A stretch of 64,000 nt of DNA from Pyrocephalus nanus. Taxonomy: Eukaryota > Chordata > Aves > Passeriformes > Tyrannidae. Position 1 is the first letter of the stretch, and every line of letters begins with the position of its first letter. The notes under the pieces are model-generated. The model was not told where the DNA came from. It did no database searches and saw nothing but the letters and a program-made list of their open reading frames with translations. Location of the stretch: the NCBI GenBank assembly GCA_038380795.1, contig CM076272.1:4832001-4896000 (forward strand), written 5' to 3'. A program made the translations under genes and the position numbers. Below are positions 11,911-24,530 of the stretch, piece by piece.

Positions 11911-14455
11911 GAGCAGGAGGAGGAGGATGGTGAGGGTTAGAAGCAGATTGTTGCATTGCAAATGAAACCTCTCGTCCATCCTGCTCTGGAGCAGAGGGAT
12001 CCCGGAGGTCCATCTTTTGCTGTGGGATGGAACGAGTGAGGCGAGCTGCCCTGAGCCCTAGAGCTTGAGTTCGGCACGGTGTTGGAGGGTGGTTGGAGTT
12101 GGAAAGAGTAGGCACAAGGAGAGATAAAAATGATGTTAAATTGGGCACTTCCAGAGTGTCGACTTCCCAGAGTGTTGGCTGTTGTGATGTGGCTTTTTTG
12201 GTGAAAAAAAGTGGATAGAAAATTGCTTCTGATGGGAGGTAACACTAGGGTAGAGATGGCAGCAGAGTTAATGGATAGAGGAGGTTTCTTCCTGTCCTTA
12301 TGCAAAATTCCTGGTGAAGACTTATGTTGTGGGGGAATTCTTTGCCAAATAACACCAGGACACCCCTTGGGGAGCACCCCTTTGTTCAGCTCGTGCAAAG
12401 CCAGCCTTTGACATGGCCATGCTCTAGATGAATCTGAGAAAACCCCTTTGAAGTTCTTCATCACGTTATGGGAGATCAGGCAACTCTTCTCACTTCATCA
12501 CATTGCCAGATAAACTCATTAACTAACCTTCTGCTCTTTATGTTTCTCCTAATTCCGATTTTAAATGCCCTAATGGCCATTTGGTGGCTTCAATACTCAT
12601 CTGATTGAATCCTTCCTTCTATGTGTCTGGGACTGGCTTGGTTTTCCTCCCGTTTGTGCTCCTGCAAATGTTTGCCAGCAGAACTCATGGCACTAAAACT
12701 TCCCGACACCTGATTGGTCTTGTTGTAGTCGTAATCTTCTGCCTGTGTTGTTCACCTTGAGCCTGAGCTGGTGACCAGAGTCCTTAGACACAGAGAATAC
12801 AGACTCTCTCCTATGGAAATGTGCCCAAATCTCAGTGTCAGATGCTTTGTAGGCCTCTCAGCCTAATGGGATTTCTGGTGGTTGGTGTGATGGGCCTCCC
12901 CTTGGCTCATTTGGATGAGTTGACACCTCCTCTGCCACCTTGATCCAAAGTCAGAGTCCCACTGGGGATATGTTTAGCCACAGTTTTGGCTGGTTGCTCA
13001 TGCTGTTGGCACATGAAGTGTGAGAAATCCTTGCCATCGCTAGAAATGTTTTGAGTTGACTGATTGTCTGTCTCCATGGTAAGCCCACCTCAGTTTTGGC
13101 TTTCCTCGTTTCCAATCATGGAGTAGATTGGCCAGATGATCCCGGGGAAGGAGTCTTGGCAAATGTCACCTCCTCTGCAGGAACGTGTTGTCCCCCTTAG
13201 TTTCATTGGCTTGACCCAGTGCTTCCCATCTGCTGCAGAGTGAAAAACCAGCTGGTTTAACTTCTGTTAGCAAAAGTGGACACTCTTATCCAAAAAAGCC
13301 CCAAACCTGCCGAACTAGTAAAGGACAACCTGGCACAGGATGCCATCCCTAGTGTCCTGCGTGGAGGGCTGTGACAAGGGCCTGCTGGGATGCAGTTAAT
13401 TTCTCCATAAAACCAAATCAAAAGCATGTTTGCCACGGCTGCTCGTTGAGAAGCTGTTTTGATTTATGTTCTTGCATCTTCTGCTCCCGAGACAAAACGC
13501 AGCATGGCTGAACGATGAGGTTCAGGGAGACACGAGCCAAACAGATGCACTTCAGAAAATGAAACTTCAATCTTGGATTGACTGAGCTCATTTCCTGGTG
13601 TCATTACCTTATCCCGATGATGGATGTGCCATGGTTGCGGGATCCTGCGCCGAGCACGCTTTTTTCACCTCCCTTCTGTGGATCTCATCACGCAGCCGAG
13701 CCCATCGATCTCAGGCAGCTTCATCTCCAGGCCATATGTTCTCCGAGGCGTTCTGGAGGGATAATTATGCAGATCTGTTTTCCTTTCCCATGTGATGCCA
13801 AGATGTGCTGTGCTTTTCAGGGAGCAGGGGAAGGCAGGCACACTTGTGAAGTCACTGATGTCTTGATGACTTCCTGAAGATGCTGTCTCCTGGTGTCTTA
13901 TGGAGGAGTCAGGGAGGATGGATGTGAGGACAAGGAGATCCTGCAGTGCCTCTGGAATGTTTATTAGACTTATTTAACCTCCCATCCCGCTTGTGAGATG
14001 ATTTCCTTGAAGAGCGACTTCTAAACCGTGGTTTCCATACCATTAACTATCAGAAGGGTGGGAGTTCATGTAGTTGCTGTAAATATGAATTTAAAGGGTT
14101 GAGGATCTTTCCTGCTCAAATCCCTGCAGCGAACGGTAAATGTAAATGGTAAAACTGACTTACGGACTCGGAGAAAGCCCAATCCCTTCTGGGATTTTTC
14201 CTATCTAACAAATCATGGAGAATAAACTCATCTGCAATTAAGAACGGCTGCCAGGGCTCCACTAATTTACCAAATCCCCAGAGCCGTGGACTGAAGTTGA
14301 CAAATTTAACAGCATCTGGATGGTAATAAAAATGTTGACACTTTCTTTCTTGAGATAAATCTATGAGTTTGAGTGGTTCTTGTTAGAGGTGAACAGGTTG
14401 TCCTTGGACTAAAGGTGTGACTGAAATTCCGAGTCTTGTCTTTTACTCTTAATTT

Positions 14456-14543
14456 AAAAAAAAACAAAACAAAAAAACCCCAAACCAAAAACAAACAAAC
14501 AAACAACCCCCCCCAAAATCCCCCCAAAAAACCAAACCAAACC
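14456..14543. repeat. A/C-only low-complexity tract
   Basis: From 14456 to 14518 only A and C occur on this strand, and after a single T the A/C-only pattern resumes to 14543. It includes (AAAC)n and C-runs. Confidence 0.85.
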
Positions 14544-15660
14544 TCTCTCTCAGAGAAATACAACAAAACACAACCAAAAGCCCTGATTCTTTAAAAAATT
14601 GCCTTTCAACCCTGATTATCCTTTAAAGGTCAGGGTTAAGGATGTTTGTCCAAGTCACATTGCTGATGAGTTTCACCACAACCTTAATTGGAAAGGCTCA
14701 AGGAGAGTGGAAAATCCATGAGGCTCAAGTGTCAAGTCAATGAGGACAAGCAGGAATACAAGTGGGTTCCTATGTGTCTGTCAGACCCCGGATTCTAACA
14801 GCTTTGACTTATTTTTTTGCCCCTGAATATCCAGGAAACTTCGGATTACTTTCTGCCTGCAGCCAAGGGATAGGCAAGGAGAACAAACCAAAGCTGTTTA
14901 AAATGTGGTTTTCTGTAGAAAGTGACTTCTGGCTGAGGGTGGAAAGATGAGATGAGGTAGGAAACAAAGTTTTCTGTCCTGAAAAGTCAGTTAAATCTCA
15001 GGGTTCTGGTCCAAATCCTGGCCTGGCATTCCTATGCATGTAGGGTAGGAGTAGTAGTTGGAGTAGTTGGGGATAGTCTCATGGTGGGGGACATGAAGAT
15101 GGGTTTTTTATGAACAAAAAGAACTTTTTGTATCATCTTAATCTGACTGACTAATCCAGGCAGTGTGTAAATATCGGGGATGGTAAAGAAATAAGGTCTA
15201 TTTTGGTCCTCTCCCAACAGTGCACGTTGCTGAGCAATAACCTGGCGTTCATGCCACCAGCCAAGACGAGTCCTACGAACCTTCTGCCGAGATCCACGTG
15301 CTTCCTAATCCCCTTCTTAGGGCACTTCTGATATTTCCTTGGCATATTTGGAAATTTGCAGGAATGACACACCTGCACATTCTTCCTGCTGCGTTCGTGC
15401 CGGCAGCTAATCCCGGGAACTCTGTGTCTGTGGGTGCCTGATGAGAGCTGAGAGGTGGCATCTGCTCCAGGATGATGGGAGAGGGGCTGGCTCAGTGTAT
15501 GTCATGGCCCCAGGCAGCTCCTGTCCTAATGTTTCTCATTCTGCCAGTGAAATGGAGTGGAAGCAATTCCAAAGCCCGATAGGTTAAATATTCCGGGGTT
15601 TTGGGGGGTTTTTTTGGATCATTTTATAACTGCATCTCCTCTTTGCCTCCCGCCCCTCCC

Positions 15661-16010
15661 TGCTCCGTAATGACCTTACTTTGCCTCCGGCGAGAAAATG
15701 GAACTAATTTTGTTGACTTGTCTTTTTAAATACTCGTTATTGGATTTGCCCGACCTCTTTTTCTGACGGGGAGAGTTGTGCTGGCCCCGGGCCAGTGAAT
15801 AATTCGTTGTAATCTGAAAGCGTTCGGTTAAAAGGATTTACAGCCCCTCGCTGAAGGGACTCTCGGGGAACTCTGAGGTGTGTGTGTTTCTGTGCTGGGA
15901 TGGACGAGCGTTTTGAAATAAATCCTTGGAGTGTGAGTAAGATAAGACGCGTGCACAGCACTGGAAATATTTCGGCTGAAATATTTGCCGTGCGGCAAAT
16001 GTGAATTAAG
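15661..16010. promoter_or_regulatory. CpG-retaining block with strong dyad symmetry
   Basis: About 19 CpGs occur in 350 bp that is otherwise not GC-rich. The right end carries the palindrome GAAATATTTC (15964-15973), a second GAAATATTT (15979-15987) and a perfect 8-bp inverted repeat ATTTGCCG-TG-CGGCAAAT (15983-16000). This pattern suggests a conserved regulatory element, but no sequence comparison was possible here. Confidence 0.3.
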
Positions 16011-16922
16011 GATTTAATAACTTGGGGAAAGGAAGTTGTGTGACGTTTTTAGGGGGGATTTTGGAAGGTGGCTTTGAATTTTAGGGAGAGGTTTGTGATC
16101 CTACATCGTATTTTTAACGTGGCAAAAACTTCTCTATTCTCTTTTATGGCTGATGTTGGGTTCTCCTAAACCAGCTTCTAGTATTGGAGAAATCCGTCTC
16201 AGTGATGATGCGCTTGTGGAAAACCACTGAGATCTGTGTATCATTCCCATCCCTCTTGTCCTTCATGTAAATAAAAGGTGGAAATGAAACCAGGTGTTAC
16301 CTGAGCCTGTTCCACCAGAACCAGCATCACGTTTCCGTGGCTCCTGATAACACCCAGCTGACCTTGGCTGTGTCCTGTCCCTTCCAAGGGCAGGGATGCC
16401 AGATCTGGGAATTGTTCCAGGCTTATGGAAGCTATTTGCTTGCTCATAATCATTTTTGAAAAGCTTCAAGGAACTCAAGGATTATGTTTCTAATCAATTC
16501 TTCACTGCAAGTTTGCTGGATGCAGAGTCGTCTCTTTCTGTACCGATGGCACAGAAAGTATCTGGAATATACTTAATATTTTTTATTAATAGTTAAGATT
16601 TTTTTTATTGAGGAAGAGGCTTAAACCCCAGGTGTGCTGCAGTTTTTGGAGGGGTATCTTTACCTCCTCATATGGAGCTTAGTGTGTTTTTGTGGGAAAG
16701 AGATGCTTCTGCTTGAACATGGAAAAGAAAAATTGGGAGAGACAGGTCAGCACATGGGGGAAAGTAAAAGGTGAGAGGGCCGGATGACTTCCTCTGGGAA
16801 TAACCCTGCTAGTCCTTGAATAATTATAGAATCACCTCAGTGTTCCAGCCCAAGGTATCCTTGGGGAGGCTTTAGATTTACAGCAGGTTTTGTAGGAAAT
16901 GAACACAGGAGGTGGAAAAGGG

Positions 16923-16940
16923 ATTTTTTTTTTTTTTTTC
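16923..16940. repeat. Poly-T tract
   Basis: A run of about 17 T. No associated retroelement body is recognised. Confidence 0.75.
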
Positions 16941-18356
16941 CCTGTTGCATCGGGCACCCTGTGTCAGGATAAGAGCAATTATCCCTGGATGCAATCAGGG
17001 CAAACACCGTCCTGGAGCCGCCTCCGGAGCAACCAGCGGGAATTGCATCACCAGCTGTCAGAGGAGCTTTTGGGCAGACCTGGCTTAGAAGAGCTGCTCT
17101 TTCTCCCCTGCTGGTTCTGCTTGGGATGTGGAATTATCTCGGAGATGTTTAATACTGGGCTGCTGCAATCTGGCCTCTTAATTCCTTTGGCCAGCCCAGG
17201 ATGCTCAACCTCTCTTCCATGCTGTGCTCCACGGCCTTTGTTTTCCCTTTGTTTCCCCCTTGTTTTCCCTTTGTTTTAATCTTCCCTTTTTGAGGATGGA
17301 GCAGATCGGAATTTCTTTTTCATCGCAGTGCTCTGTCCTAATGAAAATTCATGCCTGCCAATGGAGAAAAGTGGGAAACTCACCCCCCACTTCATACGCT
17401 GGGTGGAAAAGCAGTCCCAAAGATAAGGGAGGACACATGGAAGTGCTGAAGAGAAAAAGCAAATCCATTGTGCTGGTTTGAATATGCTCAGGTTTAATTT
17501 GTGCCCACTGAAGCATTGAAACCATTCCACTGCTAGTCTGGTGAATATTTCGATTTTTGCTGCTTCATCTCCCAAGAAACCAGATCTGCAGCTTCCAGAC
17601 AAGGTGGTTTTTTCAGGGAATATAATGAGATACAGGCTGTTACCTCCATCGACTTAATTCTTACCTGATTGGACTAATATATTGATTTATAAAATAATTT
17701 CATTTTCCTGAACGTGCTTTTGAATTGCATTTTCTCCACAGCCACATTCCTCTGCTCCCCTGTTTTGTGTGGAGCTGTAGCTTGGCTGGCTGAGGTGGAT
17801 GCTGTGACCCAAGTGCAAGAATGAAATCCTGATCCCAGCTGGGATTGTTGTTTTTTTGCCTCAGATTGGGAAGATTCTAATTAAGTGCCAAGTCCATGCA
17901 TGTCTTTGTCCCCTGGTGTCCTCTCAGTCCTTGTTTGTAGGTTTTGTCTGTCATGCTTCGTTTTGTGGGGGGCCGTAGGGACTTACCTGTCTGCCGGGTT
18001 TGGGAATCAGGGATGCTTTCTTGCTAATCCCTATCAGTGATATTCCTTTAGCACAAGGTGTGTGAACCCCCGTAAGCAGCTTTGAATAACCCAAAGGCAC
18101 CATAAAATACAGGTTTATAACAGCAGAATGCTGGGCCAGAGCATCATCTGTAGATCCTTGGTAATTCACCGCTAATTTCATTTGAAAAAGGTGAATTATG
18201 GCATTTCTAAGGGATGCATCGATTCCCCAGTGCCGGTCATCCAACATCCCTGAATTTCTGCAGCCTGCAGTCAGCATTTCTGAGCCCTCAGGAAAAGCAA
18301 TATCTGCTGACCTCAAAGAGGAGCTGAATTTATCTTGAGCAGGACTTGAAGTTCTG

Positions 18357-18607
18357 TTCAGGTGAGATCTCCCCTTGCAGAGCTGCCTCCAGCTCTGGGG
18401 TCCAACAGCAGAAGGAAAGAGATCTTCTGGTGCGAGTCCAGAGGAGGCCATGGAGCTGCTCCAAGGGCTGGAGCCCCTCTGCTCTGGAGCCAGGCTGGGA
18501 GAGCTGGGGGTGTTCGGCTGGAGAAGAGAAGCTCCAGGGAGACCTGAGAGCCCCTTCCAGTGCCTAAAGGGGCTTCAGGAGAGCTGGAGAGGGACTTGGG
18601 ACAAGGG
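18357..18607 (+). mobile_element. CR1 LINE fragment lacking its 3' end
   Basis: It matches the copy at 58557-59124 from AGGTGAGATC onward: GAGCTGCCTCCAGCTCTGGG, AGTCCAGAGGAGGCCATGG, TCTGGAGCCAGGCTGGGAGA, CCCCTTCCAGTGCCTAAAGG. In one frame it encodes the decayed CR1 ORF2 C-terminal region (..RGLEPL..LGELGVF..). Homology stops at GGGACAAGGG (18607), where related copies continue for about 250 bp to the 3' terminus, so this copy is truncated at both ends. Confidence 0.85.
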
Positions 18608-19082
18608 AAATATTTTGAATAAATACTTTAATATCTCCCGCTTTTCTTATTTTGTTTTTTTTTTTTTCTTCTCTGTCTGATATCAATGTTTTCAAAGAAC
18701 CACAAAGCCTGTGTTTTCAGGTAGCTGCCAAGAACTATTTTTAGTAGAGCTGTCAGCTCTAATTCAAGGGATTTTTCAGTACTTCTTGCATTGTGAGAAG
18801 GCTTTTGTTTTTTAGTTTCATGTCCTGATGCTTTCAGAACACTTCTTCAAATTTAAAAGCCACTCTCATGTTGTGGCACTTGCCTGACAGTTTAATTTTG
18901 AAATGGATTTAAACCAGCCACAAAACAATATATTCTAACATCCTATTCCTGTCCTTGCTTGTAAATTATCATCATCTGTGGGCTAAATATTTTTGATAAA
19001 TATGGCCTTTGGATGAAAAAGCCTTTTTTTTTTTTTTCTGTGAACTAGTTGCTGGAAGTCTTGTTTAAAGTCTGACTCATCC

Positions 19083-19152
19083 TGTTTGGTGTTTGTTTTG
19101 GTTTTGAGGTTTTTGTTGTGTTTTTTTTGTTTGTTTGTTTGGTTTTTTTTCC
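19083..19152. repeat. T/G low-complexity tract with (GTTT)n
   Basis: Almost only T and G on this strand, including a run of GTTTGTTTGTTTGG. Similar in kind to the complement of the A/C tract at 14456. Confidence 0.75.
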
Positions 19153-21687
19153 TTTGTAAGGTAACTAAGCAGATCTGGCAGGATAGCTTTAATATTCTTT
19201 TCCCTTTGATCTCTGACAGCACATTTCTGAGTGCTTTGAGGTCTATTCCTCGTGCTGTATAGGCTGTACAGGGAACATATAGGCTGCTACCAGCTCTGCA
19301 TCAGTCTCTGGATAATGGAATCCTGCTCCTGCACAGACCAGGGAGCAGAGGGATGTTTTCAGGGTTGCTGTTCCAAGCTTTTGACTAGTTCTACGTCGAA
19401 AAGAAATCCTGATTTTGGAGGATTTTGAAGTGCTCAGTTTAAAGGTCCCTGCATGGTCTGCCTACAAAGGTCAAATTCCTAAACTACATGCGTTACTTAT
19501 CAGTTATTTCTATTACTGTTCTAAAATCTTTACGTTATTAAATATCCCTGAGCTGGGTGAGACACTGGACATGGAGAGGAGACAGATAACACGTGGCATC
19601 ATCTTTTACTTAATGTGAAACTAAATCCAGGCCTGAGCAGCCTCTTGATTTCCTGACGAGGCTGCAGCTCCTGCTGCCGAGGGCTGACCTTCATTTCGTG
19701 TGGAGAAGCTGATTCTCCGGGGGGAAATGATTTCATCTGCACATGGAAAATGGGAAGGAGGCACAGGCAGAAGGGGCAGCCAGGGGGTGAAGGTAGTTGA
19801 GGGTCTGGGAAGGGTTTTAAAAGGATGAGGATGAGCTGGAGTGGAAACCTCAGTCATTCTGTCTGGGAAATCGGAGCTGTAGCAGAAGAAGCCAGCAGCT
19901 GCAGGGGGAGGTGCACATGGACTCCCAAAACAAGTTTATTCCTATTTGGATGCTTAGGAAAAACTGGATTGTAGCATCACTTAAAAAGTGAGAGACGGAG
20001 CTGAAAAATTGGGAAATCAGTTGTTTAAACTCTTGTTTACTGACAGGTGTGCTCTCCCTAAAATACTAAAGAGAGGGGTTTGGCTTCTGCCCTGCCAGAG
20101 CTGATTCTGGTTGTTCATTCTAATCTTGAGCAGCATCTCTCTGGTCAGTAGGAAAGTTGGAATTGTCTTGGCAGAAGAGAAGGCTCCTGGGTTTGTGTTG
20201 GTGCGTCGCAGGTAATAATTCTTGGGAAATGCAATAAAATAGGAAACACTGGAAAATTTGATCTGAAGCGGATTGTTTTGCCAAGAAGAGTTTTCTGTGA
20301 GAAGGCTTTAAAACCATCCCTCCCTCACTATCAGTTGCACTCCATAATCCTCCATAAAATAAGGAGAGGGAGAACATCGGGAACCACATTATTCCATCTT
20401 CAGTGCTGTTGCACTTCAATTCCATTTTTCTCCTAAGCTGCATTATCTCCTTCAAAATAACTTCAAAGCTCTAAGACCACAGGAAAAACATCTGAAATTA
20501 TTAATTACTACTTGACCCAGTATTCAGAAATAACATGGTGACATTCGGTTACGTAAATTGTCCCTAATTCGGTATTTTTTAGGGAAATACAGCGCAGGTG
20601 TCACAATTTCCAAGGTGGTTTGATGTTTTTTTTTACCGTATCCCTGGGCATCATGAGAAGCAAGGCTGAGAAGTGTCGGTTTGTCTTGGCTCCTGCTGGA
20701 AGTGGGTTGAGTTTCCCAAGGAAGGAGACCCCCAGGTGAGGATCTTCTGGAGGATATGTCTCTCCAAGCCAAGGAGATCCTCTGCAATGGATCTGTGTAT
20801 TGATAAATATCAGTATATCAATATATGCAGTTGGTATATGTCGATATACACCTGTATGTCAATGTTCAAAATACTCTGCCATTTCATCATAAATGTGAGA
20901 AAGGATTTCTTGAAGAAAAAATATGAAAATAACATGATTTTTTTTTTTAATGAGCTGTCCTTTATTTCTGTTATCTTTGGAATATTTGGAATGCAGCGAT
21001 TCGATTGCGTTTCGGTGCCGGTGTTTGTGCATCCTTGGTTCTTCTGGGAAGAGAAGGACCTTTTTGCTCAGCTGTCTTTTCAAGTGTGGTGCTTGTTGGA
21101 GCTCTGAGTAGTCCTGGAGTGCTGCCTCATCCTTCAGTGGGCTCCCTTTTGGGCACAACACTCCTCAGGCTTCCCCCACCACTGCTGCCTGCAGGGCTGT
21201 TTTAAGAGGAGGAGGATCCCTTGAATTCCCCAAGTTTTGTTCTCTGAAGCTCTCGAGCTCCTCTAGGATAGAAACACCTTGTCCTTAACACTGATGTAAT
21301 TCCTGAGCTCTCAAAAAGGGATTTTCTGCAGCTATTTTGGGGCTGGAAGATTCTTCTCAGTGTGAGTTCCTTTAGTCCTTGGCAGTGTCACTCTGCTCTT
21401 ACACTTCATTAACCTTCTTTTTTAACAGATTCAAAAAGATTTTCAGTGTGAACACTGCTGGTTTTCAGGCTCCAAACGGGAAATTTTTGCCTGCAAGCTA
21501 AAATATAAAGAGCTGGGCCCGTGCTTGGTAAGATGAGAGGCTGATCCTGAGTCCATTTACGGTTCCTGCAGCCGTCTCCCTGTGCTGGTTCTGCCCTGAG
21601 CTGCCGTCCGTGAGGGACTGGACAGGGATCTGTGTTTTTGAGATACCGACTCCAGGTTTGTTTCCAGTTGGCTTTCCAGAGGCTGAA

Positions 21688-21733
21688 CTGCTCTGTGTAC
21701 ACCTGTACACCTGCTCTGTGTACACCTGTAAGG
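21688..21733. repeat. 23-bp tandem duplication
   Basis: Two copies with period 23 bp share a perfect 20-bp block CTGCTCTGTGTACACCTGTA (21688-21707 and 21711-21730). The unit contains the palindrome GTGTACAC. Confidence 0.85.
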
Positions 21734-24040
21734 AGCAAATCCAACCAGTCAGGGTAGGAAATGTGGTACTTTGGCTGTTCAGGTGAGCAGAGTTGCTGTG
21801 TTGGTGAGGGAGGTTCTGCCTGATGCCTGGAGTTAATCTGGGAAAGCCTGGAGGTGCTGGAAATGGGATTCTGTCAGTTTTATGGATATCGGATTTATCT
21901 TGATGTTTGGAACAGGGCTGTCCCACCTCTGGCCAGTGATTGTTTCCTTAGTCGTGAGAAGCAGCAAAGCAAGGTATGCCAAGGATTTGTCCCCCAAGAA
22001 ATATCCAAACCTTCAGGATACACCAGACTCTTCCTTAGTTTCTGGCTTTTTGCTAGTCCTTGCCATTCCATTGGCTGTTCTCATTAACCACCTCGGGAAT
22101 GTGGGAGCAGCAAATCCAACAACAGCCACTCTTGCAGCCTCAGACAGGATCCAGCAATTCTCTTTGGGTTGTTTAAATTTTATTTTATATATGACTGGGT
22201 TTTTTTGTTTCTGGCAAAAAAGGCCCAGGGAGCAGCTGGAGGGCCCCGCTGTCTGTGTAGGGGATGTGCTTTGGGAGAACAGCAGAGCTTCCAGAAGTCA
22301 GAATGCAGTGACTCAAATCGGGAGCTCAAGAAAGAGGAATGATCGGGGGCAAGATTTTCCTGGCACCGTTTCTTTGGGTCTGCAAGCTCCACACAGAAAT
22401 GCTGGGATGGAAGCCAGCATGGGAATCACTTCTCCCATGCAGTTGCCTCAGTCAAGACCTCCCCAAGCCTTCTTGTAGTCCCTTGGTTTAATTCTCCTTT
22501 ATCTGTCCCTTGTCCTTGTCTTTAGGGGCGTCCCCAACCGGTGGGGCAGGAATCTTGCAGGGAAGAGCTGCGGTCACTACGGAACCCCCATTTCCTCAAA
22601 CGCTGATTCATCCCCTGCACAGAAGGTTCTTTGACCTTAAGGGGAAGAGTAAGTGATTGTGTTGTTATGCACATCCTGATTCAGTTCCTCTTCCTCAGAA
22701 ATGTTTGAAACAATTTCTAGGAGCAGCTCCTTTCACAACAGCTTTTCTTGCAATTCCTTTTTCAGTTGGGTTGATTTTCCTTCCCATTTTCATTTTGTCT
22801 CAGCTGAGAGGTCTGGTAGAAGCTGAGAGATTTCCACAGAAGGTGCATCAGCAAATGTGATGAATTGATTGCATCATCTTTACCCATCTTCCAGCTCTAG
22901 AGGAGAGAAACATGGAGTGATTGTCAGACCACAGGGGAATATCAAGACCTCGTGACATGGGGTGATTGCAGGCTCTGGAAGGGATTATCATCTGCTGTAT
23001 CATCCGTGTATCCATGGGCTCCTTAAGATCAGGACATGTCAGATTAAAGCATGAGTGAACAGATCCCATGTCTGAAAGAGAGGGAGAAGCACCTCCAGTG
23101 CCCAGCAAGGAGCTCCCAGCGATGTGTTACCCTGGATGTCCCTAAGGTGTTATTTTGGGATCAGCAGCACGAGGCTCTTTGCTCCTGCAGGAGAAAAATC
23201 TGAGCGCTCTTGTGCCGATGGGTTCGGATGAATCAGGGAAATGTGTTTGGATTGGCCATTTCTCCTTTAGATTTTATAAGTTTATCTGGAATTTCTGCCC
23301 CACATGGTGTGACATGACGTGCTGGTGATGGATAAATCCAGGCTGTCTTGAGGAAACCGAGCCTGAGGATTGGGAACAGGGAGAAACTCACTGTTTTTGT
23401 AGTCCTTTGCTGGGTTATGGGATGTTATAATAAACCCAGTGAACTTTGCTTCCAGAATTGCCCCTTTTGCAGCCTCAAGGCTGACACTGATCTCTGTTTT
23501 TTTCCAAATCATTCAGTGTTTGGCAAACTCTGTCCGTGATTCCAGGCTTTAGCTGTCACAGATTATTTATGCCGGGTACGGATGCTTCCAGTGCACAGTT
23601 TATTTTGGACTTCTGCCACATGTTGCTCACGCTGAAAGTGAAAATACTGAGATTGGGGTTTCTGAATATGTATTAAACCATGGTCAACTAGTAAGAGATC
23701 ACATAGAATGGAAAAATCAATCAGTGTTTACAAATTTAGGGGCTGCACAAAACCTAATTGACCATCAACATTTTAGTCTTTCTGTCAACCTGCTCCTAAT
23801 CAGATGATTATTATCAGGGCCTCTGAGCTCCTTGGAAATATTAATTTATTTTGGTGTGTAGGAGGACACAAGGCCCAATCTGTAACCATGTTTGCAGATC
23901 CCACTTTTTATGTTGCCAGTAGAATTATGGTAGTGGAGTAAAACTGAGCAAAAGCAGCATCCAGGGTTAATCTGAGTAATAATCTTCATTCAAAATGGAA
24001 AAGGATATAGAACATATTAGGCTGAACATAAATGATGGGA

Positions 24041-24436
24041 TGGCTGGAGCCAGGCTGGGAATGCTGGGGGTGTTCAGCTGGAGAAGAGAAGCTCCAGGAG
24101 ACTTTAGAGCCCCTTCTAGGGCCTAAAGGGGCTCCAGGAGAGCTGGAGAGGGGCTTGGGACAAGGGCCTGGAGGGACAGGCCAAGGGGGAATGGCTTCCC
24201 ACTGCCAGAGGGCAGGGTTAGATGGGATAGTGGGAAGGAATTGTTGGCTGTGAGGGTGGGGAGCCCCTGGCCCAGGTTGTCCAGAGAAGCTGTGGCTGCC
24301 CCATCCTTGGAAGTGTCGAAGGCCGGGTTGGACAGGGCTTGGAGCAGCCTGGGATAGTGGGAGATGTCCCTGCCCGTGGCAGGGGGTGGAATGAGTTGAC
24401 CTTTAAGGTCCCTTCCAACCCATACCATTCCATGAT
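24041..24436 (+). mobile_element. CR1 LINE 3' fragment
   Basis: Begins near GGAGCCAGGCTGGGAATGCT and continues through AGGGACAGGCCAAGGGGGAA, GGTTAGATGGGATAGTGGGA, GGCCCAGGTTGTCCAGAGAA, AGGTCCCTTCCAACCCATAC to a terminal CCATTCCATGATT. Same subfamily as the copies at 49046-49462 and 52667-53103, with an intact-looking 3' end. Confidence 0.92.
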
Positions 24437-24488
24437 TACATATTGACTTAAAATGCCATAAATGTTTCCTTTTTTTTGTTCCTGGGAG

Positions 24489-24530
24489 TTTACACAAAAT
24501 GCACAAATGTACAAAATGCACAAAATGTAT
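24489..24530. repeat. Short imperfect tandem repeat
   Basis: Repeated ACAAAATGCACAAATGT-like units of about 9-18 bp. Small and unremarkable. Confidence 0.6.

Noticed and set aside
11606..12148. Open frame of 180 codons on the - strand across a CpG-dense block
   Set aside because: Overlapping open frames exist on both strands, as expected for CpG-rich, stop-poor sequence; no family signature.
12700..13240. Possible LTR or endogenous retrovirus remnant
   Set aside because: Long stretch with few open frames, but no paired LTRs, TG..CA ends, primer binding site or viral protein similarity could be found.
21882..22478. Open frame of 198 codons with hydrophobic stretches resembling membrane segments
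   Set aside because: Hydrophobicity comes from T-rich codons; no family match and no supporting splice sites.
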